NCBI GenBank assembly: GCA_907165065.1
Contig: OU015525.1
Location: forward strand, 5,582,537 to 5,646,536
Reading direction: 5' to 3'
Length of the DNA: 64,000 bases
From: Caprimulgus europaeus
Taxonomy: Eukaryota > Chordata > Aves > Caprimulgiformes > Caprimulgidae
The notes beneath the pieces are model-generated. The model was given only the letters and a program-made list of their open reading frames with translations, did no database searches and had not been told where the DNA came from. Numbering within the stretch: position 1 is the stretch's first letter; each line of letters starts with the position of its first letter. Position numbers and translations under genes: made by a program. Positions 20,226 through 32,230 of the stretch are shown piece after piece.

Positions 20226-23200
20226 GATAGTTCAATTCAAGGGAACTCACTGAATGAGTAGAGTTTAGCTGTCTGCACTGGCTTTTCTGTCATTGTCTAC
20301 TCTTCCTGCTAGGAAGATTTAAGTGGAACCCCTGGAGGCTTTGCTTATTAGTGTTAGGGGTTGAATTTATGTCTTCTTGTAAGTAGCTAAAAGCAAAAAT
20401 AACAAAAACTGAATGCGTGAAATATTGTTTATACAAGAAATTGTTTTGTATGACTATTCATTAGAGAAACATCCACATCAATTTTAAAGACTGGTACATT
20501 TCTTAGAAGTTTGGCACAGAGGAACTGCAGTGTGGATATATGTATTTTGAAGTTTCTGAAGTTAATATAACGTTGTACCTAGAGCTAGAGAGCAATTCTG
20601 TGATGTGAAATGGCATGGAGCATTTAACGGCCGTACACTGAATTTGTTCAGGAAGTCTGGTATGAACCACACGCCGCTGTGACACACTTCTGGCAAATCA
20701 CAGTTCTATTTTTGTTTGTGTTGAGGATGTATTGCTGTTAACTTCTTCTGTGTACTTGTTACTTTCCCTAACACTTGATTTTTATTTGTTAATATATTTG
20801 GCTACTCTTCCCAGCGCTGTAGGTCAGGATCTTAACAGATTGAATAAGCTTGGCAGGGTTTTGGGACTCATGAGCCGTGAAGAAGATTTTGCAGAACGCA
20901 GTCTTGAATCAGGGTGGGTTTTATTCCCCATTTATTTTTTCATCTTGTATTGATGCTAGTTCAGTTTTTCTCTTTTGGAAGTTTTGATCTCTCAGCTCTG
21001 AAGAGCTTTTGAAAGAAGGATCCATGCTGGATTTGAGGGGAAAAAAGCTTCAGTAGTATTTCTGAACTCCACTTAAGAAAAACTTAGGCTGGTACACAAA
21101 ACCATGAAAACTTCTTTTCAAGATTAAATTGGAGGAGAGTGCAAACATAGTATATTTTTTAGACATACATTAAAATCAAGAGATAAGTGTCTTATTAGAG
21201 AGGCACAGAGACAAATTAGTGATGACACCCTTCTGGCATGGTAACAGTTGCCACTTTGTAATGAACATTGAAAGATTTATAGCTTTCAGAGCTATTCATT
21301 ACTCTCTAGACTAAGACTTGTGAAGCACTTGCTATGCCGCAGGTCGGGCAGACGTGTTGCTGTGGATGTGATTCCTGTTACAGATGCAGTTGGCACTTTT
21401 CTTCCCAGTCCTATTAGCAGTTATTTTCCAGCAGTTTCACTCTACTGTTGACTCAGTTACCGTTAGCTGAGTTGGCAACTCTCATTTCCCAGGACCCAGT
21501 GCAGTACTATGCGGCTGCAGAATTTATCTAGAGTTATTTTCAAATGCTTTCAAGTCCTTTTTTTCTCACTGGTCTTGTTGCAGAGCTATGGTTAACAAAC
21601 CCCATTGCAGATAGGCACTGGAAATAGTCTTGTACCGAGAACAGCAGCAATGAGGCAAGGGAGAATGGCTTGTACTGGCTTCTGGGATAGGTTACCCATT
21701 TCTGGGTACTGCAGAATCATTCCTGCAGTGACCAGTGTTGCAGAAAAGTATACACTTTTCTAGAAAGTGGCTTCCTAAAAACCCTTTGTTGTACTCCAGA
21801 TCATGTGCAACATGAAAGAGGAAGGAGGGAAAGACAAGAGCAGAGAGGATGCTACTGTAGCTTCTTTACCTTCCTTCGAATCACAAAACCTGAATATTGT
21901 GTTGTGCAGTAACTTACTACAGGTGTTTCTGGTATGGTCTCTGCATTTGTTGGCAAAGGTTCTCCGTAGCACTTTCTCAATGCAAGGTGCTGGGTGTTTG
22001 GGTAGAAGTTGCTGGCTGATGAAAGGGGAGGTGATGCAAGATTCCCTTCTCTAAAATCCTGGTAAAAACATCATTGTCATGACATAGTTTTGTTGCATTG
22101 CTGTAATGTACAGATAAGTGTTTAAAAAATTATTTTAAATAAGTAAAGCCAGTGTTTTGAAATCTATGGATAGCTCAGTGTTTGGCTAAATCCGTATTTG
22201 AGTAGTTAAATAAATAAACAGACAGTTTTCAATCATGCTAAATCCCAGTGGCTTCCATTGACTCAGTAATGGCTGTGGCTAAATTCAGCTGCACGTAGCA
22301 GAGCTCCATCCCATTACAGATGACTTGGACTCCTTAATTCATTCAATTCCAAACCTCGAAGACGATTCAGCACTTAATAATGTTTTTGCAGGGCTGGATG
22401 AAATTAGTTTGCAATTGCATGTTATTTTTTTTTCCTAATAAATTCAGAAATTAGTAACTGTGACGTGTCCAAAGACCCTCAGGAGAAAGTATCCCGACGA
22501 GCAGAGCTTTATAGCATGGGGTGTGCTTCTTTAATTTCTGGTTTATAGCATATTTTAATAGCGATTTTCTCAGAACTTTCTGGGTCTTGACAGACAGACT
22601 TGAGGTAAAAGAAGATAAATTTTTGAATTAGGAGAAGTCTATAAAGAGTGAAGGGAGAGATTTTTCATTAATTTTCTCAGGATGAATATGCATTTAGACA
22701 TAGATATTAGAGCCAGTGCTTGCAGAAACCTGCTAAATTTGCCAAGAAGCATTACCAATTAACGTAGTTAATTAACAAGAAGCTATGTTAAAATTAGTTT
22801 GGGGTTGGAGGAGGGGAGGGAGAGTGAATTGTAATTAGAAAAAGAAATCACAGCTGCTATTTAGAGAACTGGTAGGGAAGTTTGCAGGTCTCGCTGTCGG
22901 AAGAAGCACTGCATTGCGGCTATGCCTTGTTCATTCATTCCATTCTCAATTTTCTAGGAAAGAGCTACTTTGGTATTATGTATCACGATTTCCAAGCAAT
23001 ATTGATTGCCCTAATCAAATTTAACTTTCTGCAGGCTAACATAATAATAAAAAAAAGTGTAATTTTTTGGAACTTCTCAGAAAGGTGTTTCTTGAGCATC
23101 TAATGTTCAAGAAATTATACTGATTTTCTCCAGTTAAGGATTTGGATCCTGCTGAGTAGAATTTGCTCAAAGAAAAATGCCGACTTTCCCAGCTTGTATT

Positions 23201-24585
23201 ACCCTGCACACTGTTACTAAGCAAAGAGGAAAAATCAAGGCATTTATCTTTGCAAATTGAAATGAGTTTCACACCAGAAATATACAAAAGTTACCCATGA
23301 AGTAATGAATGTCTCAAATATATAATTTTATTTTCCCAATGAAAAATAAACTACAATTTATTTAATAGATTCCTGAGAAGGCCTGATGTTAGCCCAGGGA
23401 ATTTTCAGGTCCTTCTCAAATATATTTCTTTATTTAAAAAATCAAATTGGGCATACAGATTAGGATGTGTGAAGCAAGCTTGCATTTTGTGTTCACCATT
23501 GCACAGTGAGGCACATTACCAATAGTCTGCATTCCAAAGGTCTTAATGAAATAATTAGTCATGAGTTGGTATAGAGGAGATATAGTTTATCCTGTTAAAA
23601 ATTGTCCTTTCTTGGCTTGTGTAATCAAACATTTCCACACAAGGTACGGAACATATGGCAAAGCTCCCCCTTACCAACGTATTGTGCACGTAGGGGAAAG
23701 GATTTCCTGCTATGCCCTATAGTCAGAGTTACCATATGGTCCATTCAACTTAAAGAAAGAGCAAATTCCAACCTTACTGTTGAGGCAGAAACTTGATTCA
23801 TAGACGTGCATGAGACCTGGACAACCGATACTCTGGTTTCTCCAGCCAGTGTTGTTTTGACCATCTTGAGGTGAGCTACTCTGGGTTTGGGTGGTCAGGG
23901 CTTTCAGGTTTCCTTTCTCATGTACCATTCATCATTACAGTTCCAGCAAATCCTGATCTTTTTTGCTCCTTTTATGTTACCTTGTGGATGTGTGTGCTGA
24001 TCCCCATTGCCTTCACTGTACCTGTTCAACCAGATTTGAAGTTTGTTGAATATATGAGTGTGTTTACTCTGATCCCTGTTGCCCTCGCCGTACCTCTCTG
24101 AAGGATGTGGGCTATGTGAGAACACTAAGTTGTAATACAACTAAAAAAAAAATTAATTACACAATTCCTAGTTTTCAACTGAGCCAGACAAAACCAACAT
24201 GTGTACTGCTTCCCTATAAAACAGCTTTCTGGAGGTCTTTTTAACACCAGCACTTCACCAGCTAAAGAATGTTTTTGTTCCAGTAGAGACCAAGGGTTAA
24301 GTGTACACTGGGTTAGCCATACTGCTGATTGGTATTTTTTTAAAGATGTGCTGGCAAAAGTTTTGTGGTACAGTTTAGGTCACACATTTTGATATTATTT
24401 AAAGAGATGGGACTGAGCCACCAAAGGAATGGGACCTTCTGTTTGTGCCCAATCAGTTTATAAGTAAGATCAGTGAGAAACTCTATTGTAGATCTGCGGA
24501 GACAATCTGTGAAGAGCTCTGGTTACTGTGTTTGTATCTCAAATACATGGATGAGGAGCTGTCTAATGTCTCTGCGGCTCTTGTG
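20226..24585. other. Unique AT-rich non-coding sequence
   Basis: A 4.4-kb stretch free of recognisable repeats. It holds an exon-like 99-bp open segment at 20815-20913 (discussed as a finding) and a segment at about 22180-22520 that has the look of conserved non-coding DNA: little simple sequence, TAATTCATT-type motifs, and retained CpGs near 22462 and 22496. The frame at 24445-24864 starts in unique sequence but runs into CR1, so it is not a gene. Confidence 0.6.
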
Positions 24586-25420
24586 AATCACAGAATCACA
24601 GAGAATTGCCTTGATTGGAAAAGACCTTTAAGGTCATCAAGTCCAATCATTAACCCAACACTGACAAGTCCCATGTCCCTCAGCACTATGTCTACACGAC
24701 TCTTCAATCCCTCCAGGGATGGGGACTCCACCACTGCCCTGGGCAACCCCTGCCAATGCCTGAGAACCCTTTCAGCACAGAAATTCTTCCTCACATCCAG
24801 TCTCAACTGCCCTTGGTGCAACTTGAGGCCATTTCCTCTTGTCCTGTCACTTGTTCCTTGGTGAAACAGACCCACCCCCACCTCTCTCCACCCTCCTTTC
24901 AGGTACTTGGAGAGAACCTCCTTTTCTCCAGGCTCAACCACCCCAGTTCCCTCAGCTGTGAACTCATCACACTGGTGCTCCAGACCCTTCCCCAGCTCCG
25001 TTGCCCTTCTCTGGACATGCTCCAGCACCTCCATGTCCTTCTTGGAGTGAGGTGCCCAAAACTGATCCCAGCACTCGAGGTGTGGCCTCACCAGTACAGG
25101 GGTAAGAGAACTTTCCTGGTCCTACTGGACATAGTATCCCTGATTCAGGCCAGGATGCCATTTGCCTTCTTGGCCACCTGGGCTCTCTGCTGACTCATGT
25201 TCAGCCAGCTATCAGCCAACACCCCCAGGTCACAGTCTCACAGAATTGTAGGGGTTTGGAGGGACCTCAGGAGATCATCTAGTCCAACCCTCCTGCCAAA
25301 GTAGGTTCCCTACACTCTCTGCTGAGCAGCTCCAGCCACTCCATCCCAAGCCTATTGCACTGCTGGGGATTGTTGAGGCCAAAGTGCAGAACCCAGCATT
25401 TGGTCTTATTGAAACTCATG
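24586..25420 (-). mobile_element. CR1 LINE (J-like), antisense, hosts a second CR1
   Basis: Begins with aatcacagaatcacagagaa, continues with the ccaacactgacaagtccc block and the C-terminal ORF2 region in antisense, and ends near 25420. The minus strand has a clear ORF2 remnant from about 25091, starting [18 protein letters not shown] and followed by E-V-L-E-H-V-Q-R-R-A. At 25231 the order of the element is interrupted by an 84-bp second CR1 end, after which ctctctgctgagcagctcca resumes the first element. It is 5'-truncated. Confidence 0.93.
25231..25314 (-). mobile_element. Very short CR1 end nested in an older CR1
   Basis: tcacagtctcacagaattg starts a second 3' tail in the middle of the outer element. 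It is followed by ggtttggagggacctcagga, then gatcatctagtccaaccctc and ccaaagtaggttccctaca, which belong to another CR1 subfamily (the same type as 58290). It is only 84 bp, so the insert was truncated almost at once. No clear target duplication is seen, as is usual for CR1. Confidence 0.88.
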
Positions 25421-26337
25421 TGAAGTGCATATGTAGGTAGTGAAACTGGCTTGGTGTCTTTTATACACCTTAATTCATTACTTATTGCTCTGGTTGCATT
25501 CAAGAAATGTTAGAAGAGATAATATTTTTACTCTTTTTTTTTAAGATTTGCTTTTTAGTTTAACATAACATTTATTTGACTTTTTAATGCAGTCAATACA
25601 TCCTGAAAAGGTCCATATGTACAAGCAGTTCTATTTAAAGGATTAGTAGAAATGACATTAATAGCAAATCTAGTAGCTTCTGCTTCCCATTCTCCATTAG
25701 AAATCATGATCCTTTGTTTTTGCTGACATAATTACCTCCATATGAGCCAGTTCTAACAAGGCAGAATTAAGAGTTCACATTATAAATGAGCAGCAGGAAC
25801 AGATGGACTGAGAAAATAGTCAGGTTTCATGCAAATATCAATAAAGGTGATTAGTAAAGCAATAAAAGGATTTGGCTCATATTTTCCCTCCTTTTAATAA
25901 AGACTGCCTAACTGGAAAGGTGTTGAGGACAATTGGAAGTCCAGAGAGTCAGATGTTCTGGTTCTGGACATTCCAAAGTCAAGTTGTGATTTGTGAGAAG
26001 ATGACACTGCCATGAGTGGTGATGACACTGCCAGGCCCAATATTAAAATTAATCATTTTCACAGATTTGTTTAGCTAAAGGGCTGAAAGCATTACATTTC
26101 ATCCAGTGAAACAGATACTGAGCTCAGGAGCTTAAATTTGATTAAAACACTTTTGTAATGAGGTAAAATGGGATTAGAGCCCCTTTTGGGGGTGTGGGTT
26201 TGCCTGGGTTTCAGTTTTTTGGTTTATGAACTTCCACTTGCAGATTCCCCTGGCTACGAGCTTTCCCACCATGCCTCCCTCCTTACTCTTTCTGGGGGTA
26301 TGAGTCTTCTGCAATGCTTTCAGTTTTGTATTGTGGT
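25421..26337. other. Unique sequence with a candidate conserved block
   Basis: No repeat or gene is recognised. The part at about 25560-25920 is free of simple repeats and includes an octamer motif ATGCAAAT (25829-25836) close to an ATCAATAAAG sequence. It could be a conserved non-coding element, but that is a guess without an alignment. Confidence 0.55.
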
Positions 26338-26850
26338 TGTGGTGGTTTCACTGGGCTAGCACTGGGCTAACACTGGGCAAGCAGCAATCACAGCTGTTTG
26401 CTCACTCCCCACCCTCCAGGGGACAGGGGGGAGAATTGGGGCAATGGTAAGGAGACTTGTAGGTTGAGATAAGAACATTTTAATAATTGAAATAAAACTT
26501 AAAATAATAATGATATTAAAATAGTAGTGATAATAATAACAGTGACAAACTATGCAAATAAGTGATACCCAGTTCAATTGCTCACCACCCACCGACCAAG
26601 CCCGGCCCGTTCCCAGATAAGGATCCCAGAGGAGCAACAATCCCGAACCGAAACCACAATCCTGGAAGAGCGAGAGCCTGAGTGAAAGCCAGAGAGAGCA
26701 AGAGAGGAAGAGCCCCTCACTAATATACTGACCAGGACATTATATACTATAGGATATCCCATGGGCATGTCCAAATGCCAATTTAGTTTATTAATTTAAA
26801 TATTCCTCACCCCCTTAGATCTTGTGCTTGTAGACCAACAAAAACTTCTA
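26338..26850 (-). mobile_element. LTR, ERVL-like, truncated on the U3 side, antisense
   Basis: The plus strand shows tgtggtggtttcactgggct at the left end (the LTR 3' end), then tgttgagataaga-like and ATTAAA-complement blocks (26475-26490), a TAAT-rich stretch, ttcaattgctcaccacccac and cccatgggcatgtccaaatg. Similarity to the LTR at 39043 can be followed to about gtagaccaacaaaaact (26830-26847) and is then lost, so the terminal part of U3 (about 150 bp by comparison) is missing. No target duplication can be seen because one border is gone. Also note a direct repeat ctgggctagca / ctgggctaaca at 26352-26374. Confidence 0.82.
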
Positions 26851-29191
26851 AATTTCTCTCTACCCCATGGACCTCTGCCTTTTGGTAGATCTACTTGTCC
26901 TGCATTTTCTCTCACTTCTATAACTGCCAGAGACAGAGAGGAGAGCAGCAGAGCCTTTGGCAACACAGAAGATAGGAAACAGCTGGAATATATGTATCAG
27001 ATGTATAGCACATGTCTCCGTATTCCTGTCCAGGATTTTTGGGAGAGAAACGTTGTTGTACCTTATGCAGCATTTGCTTGTTGACTCACATGTGCTCTGG
27101 ACTCATTGGAACATCAACACACAGGTTTGGACATTATTTGTGTGTGCTCCACAGGTGCTTTGGAGTTGCTGCCCATGTAGTTGATGTGAAGCAGGCGCTG
27201 TGGGTTGGATTTATGGACAGCCAAATCGAACCGGTAGCTCAGTCTTGCCTCTCAAGTATCTAGAAAAATATAAGAAGTCCTCAGAATTTATCTGAATGTC
27301 ATTTCTTGACAGATACCTGGGGAAACCTAGGCAGCCCTTACCTACATCAGAGGGGTAAGATCACCTCCCTGTTTTTCTCACATGCTCTGAGCTGCTCAGC
27401 ATCACGCCAGTGTCATCATGTATTTTATGGGGGGATACTAAGTGTATGTGTGAAAAGCTGCATTTACTCTTGAGAGCAAAAATGATTTCCAGTGAGGTAA
27501 AGCATACTATATGGAAAAGCATCCAGTGATTTTGTTGTTATTTCTTGTTTACTAATGAAAGAACACTTGGAAGAAAATAATTCTTCACTTAAAATTGAGT
27601 TAGTGAAAGTTTTGCACTTGTGAATACAGGAAATGCCCATTGCTCCAAGTCCTGAGGCAGTGAGGTGATCCAGTAAGATCTTTAATGGCAGTAGGCTTTT
27701 CCATTGTATGTTTTAGGTTTACCTTCCTGGAAGAAAATCTTTCATGACTGTCCCTGACTCTCATATCTATTTCCAGCTCTTAAAGTAGGGTCTTGTGATG
27801 AATTCAAATGAATTTTTGAAAAATAATACTAAAGTGTATTTGCATATAGTAGATCTCATTATTTTTTAATCACTTTGAAATGCTATACATTTAATTAGTT
27901 TTTCTTCCACTTAATAACATTTTTTCTCCTCGTTATTAACACTGGATATAAAATTTTGGCTGTAACCTTGGTTTCCTTATTTTTACTGTAACCATTAAGA
28001 CTTCTAGCCAGAGCCCACTCTCATTTTTTTTTTGCAGGCTCTTCTGGGAGGGCAGGAGAGCTTTCTCAGCTAGAACCAAAGCTTCATGCATTTCACTTAG
28101 CTTGTGATCGATTTTGTTGCTGCTCACTGTTGGTACTGTATTGAAGTTGTATTTTTATTGTTGTAAGCTCCTATGTGCTGTGGTGGTTGGCAATCTAGAA
28201 ATGTGTTAAATAATATTGATTTCTTTTTTTTCCCCACTCGGCAAGCATTTTATTTTACTCTGTCTCTAATACTATTTTAAGTATCATTTACTGGGTTTAT
28301 TTTCTTTCTTATTTATGACTTGGCATCTCATAGAGCAAGGGGCCATCACAGTGCAAGGAGAGAAGTCCTGACATAGACAATACTCACAAGAATATACTTT
28401 TCAATTTTGATGCTAACTGCCTAGAGATAACAACAAGATGAGTTTTGTATATTATATTCTTATGACATCTTTAAATAGCTGGTTTGCATATTTGTTTCAG
28501 GAAAATCAAAATTACTTTGAATTTTCACTGCAGTATATGTAACCTAATCAAGTAGTTACCCTAAATGGGTCTTTTGAGAAATCAACTTCCAGACAAATCA
28601 ACTTCCTTCCTGGACCTCCAAGGGTCAATAAGGTGACACAAGAAGACATGTTTATTTCTGATATCTTTCACAATAAATACATAGATTTAAATATTTTTCA
28701 CTTCATGATAAAAATGTGGGTCTGTCTATTAAAAGTGACTTTTTCTGAATTGTCTTTGTTTGACATATAAAGGTATTGGGGAAAAGAAGGCTGTCCTTCC
28801 TAGGAAATAAACATGTTCTGTGAAGTGCAAGTCCTGCCTAGTGCTCCAGAAGTTCTTACTGAATCCTAGAGCTGTCCACAGCTTTCTTGTGGTTTTAGCC
28901 TGAGTTGGAAGCCTGTGCTGAGCAGTAAAGCCACGCCGAGGAGAATGAGGTACAGAAAACAGCTGGGTGCTAAAGTGTGGTTTCTAACAGGGGTTTTCAT
29001 GGCTTCTATTAAGGGAGCACAGGGGCCTTTTCAGCGATGGTAATTGTCTGTTTCTGTTGAGACTTTTCTTGAAATAATAGTAGGGGATTAGTTTTTAAAT
29101 CAACAGAGGTGGTTTATTGTCACCATTTATTTGTTTCACTTTTGCTCTGTAAAGATTTGCAAAGCTCTGAGTTATTTCAGGTAGAGAAGTC

Positions 29192-29208
29192 TTTTTTTTT
29201 TTTTTTTT
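29192..29208. repeat. Poly-T run
   Basis: About 17 consecutive T residues followed by aataaatag. A mononucleotide run, with no sign of a processed retrocopy (no adjoining coding sequence on the minus strand). Confidence 0.85.
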
Positions 29209-30229
29209 AATAAATAGTGCTTCTATACTAAATTTTGCACAACTGTTGAAGTGTTTCATTTTGGAGGAAAAATGTAGACTTCAGGTCAGGCTGTTTTGGC
29301 AACTTCTCTGAAGCTCTGTGTGTGTGAGGGGAAGAGGCTAACTGTTTTTCCTGAAATTATTTCTTTATTTTAAATTCTGTATAAAAATTTTCAGGAGAAA
29401 TTATGGAAAAATACTAGCAGTTGTTTTTTTTTTCCACTAGAAAGGTTTTGCATCTTGTTGAATGGAAAGGGGTAAAAAGCAAAGCAATTCATTAACTTCT
29501 AATGGATTTCCTTTCTGTGTAGGAAAGTAGGAGGGGATAGAAAAAAGGAGTTTGGAGAATGTGTGGAAACCCCTCCATGGGGGCATGTGCACTCACGTTT
29601 TTCACTTGATTTTCCTTCCATGAAGACTAATGAAACCTGACCTTGGATCCAGTTCTTCATAATTTTAAGTTGTGGTTAGGTGAATACATGAATTTCCAAG
29701 GGAATGGTACAATATGAAACTTCCCTATGGACACACATAAAACAGTCCAGAGTTTATTGCTGGTAGGACATCTGTGTAACTTACCTTCTAGTTATATGGA
29801 TGCCATAATGTACATCTCACTCCCTTTTACTAATGTAAATGGAGCCTTTTTCTCAGATCCGTTAAACAGCTCGTTAACAACTTTAATGAAGGCATGTTGG
29901 GGGAGTTAAACTTCAGAGCTAATGTTCCAGCAGAGTATTATTTATGTCTAATGCTGCAGGTGTATGCAGGATGATTTGCAGATGCATGGAAGATGTGAAT
30001 CCCAGTTCATTTATAATCGAAACTGGACACAGTGCAGGGTGCAGCACGGGGGCAGTAAGCGAAGGGAGATGGCAAAGCAGATGACGAGGTGACAGTGGTA
30101 AAATACCGTGGCCAGTGCGTGTTTTCAGTGTCCGTTTCAGTATCACCCACCTGTGTTCCTAAACCAGACTTGCTCCTTGTCGCCGTCAATAACTCCCGAT
30201 GTCTGGCCAAATCTTTATTTTAGAATCTA

Positions 30230-30660
30230 TTTGATAACCTAATTCTCCTCACTTAATTGGTTTCTGACCTGATTTTCATTCTTGACTCAGATGTTTTTCT
30301 TAATAACTTAACTAACTACAGTTGCCAGTAATTGATCCTTATTAAACATTTTTTTTAATGTATCTCAGCATTTTTGCCACCCATCTGCTTTTAAACTGCC
30401 CATTTGTATGGATTCTTTACATAAATATTTTGTGGCTCATTTGATTCTCTGCATAATTAATTAATTGCCTCTCACTTAGTTTTCTGCATATCTAATCTAC
30501 TGCCACATAATTAACAAAGTCTTTAATTCCTTATTAATTATTTACTGTTCTTTTGAATATATGAATTAATTGACTGTTTAAATTTGCTGCTGTGCTGATT
30601 TGACATCTAGTTAATTGTTTTGATTAATCAATTAATTAGCTGCTTAATCTCTGCTTAAAA
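30230..30660. promoter_or_regulatory. Dense cluster of TAAT/ATTA (homeodomain-type) motifs
   Basis: In about 430 bp there are more than ten TTAATT, TAATTA or TTAATTAAT-type words (for example ataattaattaattgcc near 30451, ataattaac near 30507, ttattaattattt near 30530, gattaatcaattaattagc near 30622). They are spread between ordinary sequence rather than in one simple repeat. TAATTA is the usual core of homeodomain binding. An enhancer role is an inference. AT-rich sequence by chance is the alternative. Confidence 0.3.
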
Positions 30661-31971
30661 GTATAACCCCATGACTGCCTTGCAAATGTTCTAGCGCTCT
30701 TCTCTATTCTCTTACCATTCAGTGCTACCATCTCATCCACATTTGGATGCTCAACTTAGTGTCCCAGCACATGTGGACCTTTTGGGCTAACATTTATCCC
30801 TCTGGTGAAGCCATCTGTGATGCTCTTGGTATCTCTCATCTTCCTCCAAATGTGTTTTTTTTCCATGTGTCACACTGCTCATCCACTTGAACCTCAAGAG
30901 AGACCCAACTCTGCTCAGTTATACCAAAACGAAAAGGGGTCAGTCAGGAAGAAAAACATTAAAATATTGAGGAATGAAAATCCACAAGTTAAATGTGATA
31001 CAAGAACAAACCCAGAGAGTTGTGCATTTTTATGGCTCATAGGGTAAGGATGTTTTGGATGCAGTAAAACTACTGAAGATGTTTGTGGTAAATTGATGTA
31101 GCTGATGAAGTTCCTGAAACTATATTTATGTTCAGCTCTTCCACTAGACTTACTTGTTGAGGCTATTTTTCTCTGGTTCTTCACTACAGAAGAATTTTAG
31201 TAGAAAAGAACCTTTTCCTTCACACTTTGCTTTATTTATGTGCTAATCTTGGACTTAAGGTTTCACAACTGGTTGCAGTAGAAACTGTTGTTCTCTTTGG
31301 GGATGGGGCCTTTGAAAGAGGTGTTGCCTTAAAAAGTAGTTTGGTGTTATATATCAGAAAAAAGCCAACAGAAAACACACCTGATGTTATGAAAACATCT
31401 TCAAAACTGAATGGTTTTTTTAAGTTTTCTACAAAGTGTCAGCTGCTCTTCAAAGGTATTAAACTGTGGCTTCTTATACTAGTGGGAATGAGAGAAGTGA
31501 AATGGCTTTACCAAGCATGCAACGTGAAGTGTGGGGAGTACATTTATGGCTTTAAAAGAAGGTGCTAAGTTGAATATTACATTTAAGACCAAGAGAATAA
31601 CCAGGTCAGAATCAAAGCTGGTTGGACTGGCTTTTGTGTTGGGTGCTCTCCTAATTTATTGTCTGGTGTTGACCAATCTACAGACTTAAGTGTGAGTGTC
31701 GTTGCCAGAAATACAATACTTTTGGAACATATGAAAATGTATAAAAACTGTTATCAATGAAAATTTTCAAATTCTTAGTATGATAGGTTATACTGTTATG
31801 TATTTGAAAAGTTACAGTATGCATAATATCTATCCTAAAAGGACTGTGTAGCATGATCATGTGACTGCTGAACCCTATTAGACGGTAAAAGGCTGGAGCT
31901 GGTAGAGCAGTTCCCTGGATCCTAGAAGCCATACTGCACTGGCAGCCCAGCTCCTCATGACAGGACAAGCA

Positions 31972-32230
31972 GTGATGGTTTTAAACTAAAAGAGGGTAGA
32001 TTCAAGACTAGAAATAAAAAAGAATTTTTTTACAATGAGGGTGGTGAAACCCTGGCCCAGGTTGTCCAGAGAGGTGGTAGATGCCCCATCCCTGGAGACA
32101 TTAAAGGTCAGGTTGGATGAGGCCTTGAGCAACTTGGTCTAGTGGAAGATGTCCCTGCTCACTGCAAGGGGGTTGGACTAGATGACCTTTAAAAGTCCCT
32201 TCCAACCCAAACCATTCAATGATTCTATGA
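31972..32230 (+). mobile_element. CR1 LINE, 3' end, sense
   Basis: Starts with gtgatggttttaaactaaaa and runs through aatttttttacaatgagggt, ctggcccaggttgtccagag, catccctggagacattaaag, aacttggtctagtggaagat and ggggttggactagatgacct to the tail aaccattcaatgattctatg. It is 5'-truncated at about 260 bp. The matching antisense of this subfamily occurs at 45695 and 41456. Confidence 0.95.

Larger units (their letters stand above)
26851..31971. other. Unique AT-rich non-coding sequence
   Basis: A 5.1-kb stretch without recognised repeats other than poly-T (29192-29208) and the TAAT-rich segment at 30230-30660. Open frames (up to 113 codons at 31227-31568) show no domain I recognise and no clear splice context. 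Confidence 0.6.

Noticed and set aside
24445..24864. 139-codon plus-strand frame starting in unique DNA
   Set aside because: Two thirds of it is CR1 antisense. A chance fusion of frames.
31227..31568. 113-codon frame in unique sequence
   Set aside because: No domain and no supporting splice sites. Treated as chance.
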